NCBI GenBank assembly: GCA_019218415.1
Contig: JAHUUL010000001.1
Coordinates: 186,001-250,000, forward strand
Origin: Dermabacteraceae bacterium TAE3-ERU27
Lineage (GTDB): Bacteria > Actinomycetota > Actinomycetes > Actinomycetales > Dermabacteraceae
DNA: 64,000 nucleotides
Reading direction: 5' to 3'
In this document: positions 63,901-64,000 of the stretch, piece by piece
How positions within the stretch are numbered: position 1 is the stretch's first letter
How the letters are laid out: each line of letters opens with the position of its first letter
The notes under the pieces: generated by a model
The model's database searches: none
Told to the model about the DNA's origin: nothing
Seen by the model: only the letters and a program-made list of their open reading frames with translations
Position numbers and translations under genes: made by a program

Positions 63901-64000
63901 GTTCCGCAACGGAATTGACGGTGCCGATCAGCGCGGCGGGGAGCGAAGCGGCTTCTTCTAGCCGCCCCTCGTCCAAAAGCTTCCGGTTGATGCGGCCGCG
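60944..64000 (-). CDS. UvrD/RecB-like helicase-nuclease (AddA-type), 5' end outside window
   Basis: The open frame continues to the right edge without a true start; the N-terminal Walker A region is missing, so at least 1018 residues are seen. SF1 helicase motifs visible are FLAVDEFQDTSPLQLELF (II), VGDPKQSIYGFRDTD (III), GTIHQAKGLEWPLV (V) and YVALTRAKNVN (VI). The C-terminal part has a PD-(D/E)XK nuclease core (TLPDGSLVVVDHKSY). It acts in double-strand break resection as RecB/AddA do. A partner (AddB/RecC-like) is expected beyond the edge. A TTG at 63976 is an artefactual start. Confidence 0.88.
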   Translation of the reverse strand, partial: RGRINRKLLDEGRLEEAASLPAALIGTVNSVAEQLLREYAVDGGLSPDLRLLPEAAQSEAFHTAVDGVCASAYRQHAALLRRTGHDAEYASPNSTVVDWRKSVQSLVNRARTNLIAAPALREQARESWRELAKLLPPAGEDLRAKWLADYDACVQELRDQLRQGEVPKRSAGNVAGSLVTLEEFRRTRLTTAETTRWDDWARLATFSFPESKLPEAKKPGSYPQQVFAELSAEITDNLLSCPALAADLEALIGLVADTAANALELYEEHKRALGAIDFVDQEVKALELVRGNERVREALRQRFRFLAVDEFQDTSPLQLELFLALRELIPDTVWVGDPKQSIYGFRDTDPALLNAVVQGIQDGLFSGAETETLGFSWRSSQAVVRLSNELFTPVFSQMRTENVRLQIPPEREASAGAGQTEVWLTSGGGRRTAKAFCYSLAHGLKDALSRYELQPEQAAVLVRSNDRAREIAQALREIGLPASCAPLPVAQTPEGNLVLQALRALTDPTDTLALTRLISSLPEHTAQEDWLSQLAERAGDTAGLLRLYEQWWEDPSLAALGELRKRANLLTPHEAVEAAVAALRLPERIATDPATTRSSLGELGRLALEYTEDNEGGNRPVTLAGFATFLENHDETSRSLPGAGRVFVGTIHQAKGLEWPLVVTDIGRSREDEYSHGLALTIPEHIDLTHPLAGRRLRYIPKLLAKFPPYLEMFSGTGLAELFTQTHRQDSRCLYYVALTRAKNVNVLVNGYPNKPSALDVLLAKPGETDPQPVVYTEAEIRIPDGPVVPAVLHTYPGTSPLPEEVLPPAASTWRFTDPLPAQAAFAAHAPARFTASQTPVTGINAEVDVFAQLGEPLVAKGGRNWDLVGDAVHAYLATPYAGLSTAQRTELAAQISQRWGGLVSPDVIVAAGERWYAFLATRFPGARLETEVPLSWRRSDGSLMEGWIDALLTLPDGSLVVVDHKSYPGENPLQQVKDKYLGQLACYRQALAQTQDKPVTVLVHLPLRGLVVGVDLP

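Overview
The window reads as chromosomal DNA of a high-G+C Gram-positive actinobacterium, most likely of the Actinomycetaceae type. The reasons are the codon use, LPxTG-anchored cell-wall proteins, IdeR/DtxR-type operators, the actinobacterial 'anchored repeat' (choice-of-anchor M) metal ABC system, a mycoredoxin-like protein and leaderless promoters. I cannot name the species. Two genes, at both edges, are cut by the window. I saw no rRNA, tRNA, CRISPR array or transposase.

Layout. 0-5.3 kb: a partial sugar-nucleotide-type epimerase, glutamate dehydrogenase (gdhA), then a manganese/iron ABC transporter with its own DtxR/MntR-type regulator and a DtxR box on a leaderless promoter. 5.3-9.8 kb: a GH42 beta-galactosidase, a lipoprotein, an APH-fold phosphotransferase, and a 390-bp gap with four copies of a ~25-bp repeat. 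9.8-14.4 kb: a three-gene cassette of unknown function (two of its genes AT-rich and membrane-embedded), an isochorismatase-fold hydrolase and an NCS1 permease. 14.5-17.7 kb: GH2 lacZ.

17.8-29.5 kb is an iron block. It holds a DtxR-boxed catecholate siderophore importer (fepBDGC plus the esterase fes; fepD carries an in-frame stop), a glutaredoxin/LysR pair, and a second, YclNOPQ-like siderophore importer. No siderophore biosynthesis genes are present, so uptake of foreign siderophores is likely. 29.6-40.6 kb is the most striking region. A tightly overlapping five-gene operon encodes a giant LPxTG wall protein, a metal-binding lipoprotein-like subunit interrupted by a surface domain, a membrane-anchored surface protein, an ABC ATPase and a permease. 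A duplicated second LPxTG wall protein lies upstream under its own promoter. Both transcription units carry Fur/Zur-type palindromes, which suggests a zinc-regulated wall-to-membrane metal relay.

40.7-44 kb: a GntR(YtrA)-ATPase-permease operon with a leaderless autoregulated promoter, and an AT-rich orphan glycosyltransferase-like gene. 44.1-49.2 kb: an operon of aldo/keto reductase, nucleotidyltransferase, GHMP kinase, MFS transporter and methyltransferase, possibly a sugar salvage/activation pathway. 49.2-53 kb: a SorC regulator, PTS IIB and IIA without IIC, and a frameshifted GH35 beta-galactosidase. 53-60.6 kb: a formylglycine-generating enzyme, Dps, a sulfonate/taurine-type ABC transporter behind a structured leader, a Cys-type sulfatase and a LacI regulator, together forming a sulfate-ester utilisation module. 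60.9-64 kb: a RecB/AddA-like helicase-nuclease that runs off the right edge.

Overall the region combines metal acquisition (Mn, Fe, probably Zn) with beta-galactoside and sulfated-glycan scavenging, as expected of a host-associated mucosal organism. This lifestyle statement is inference.
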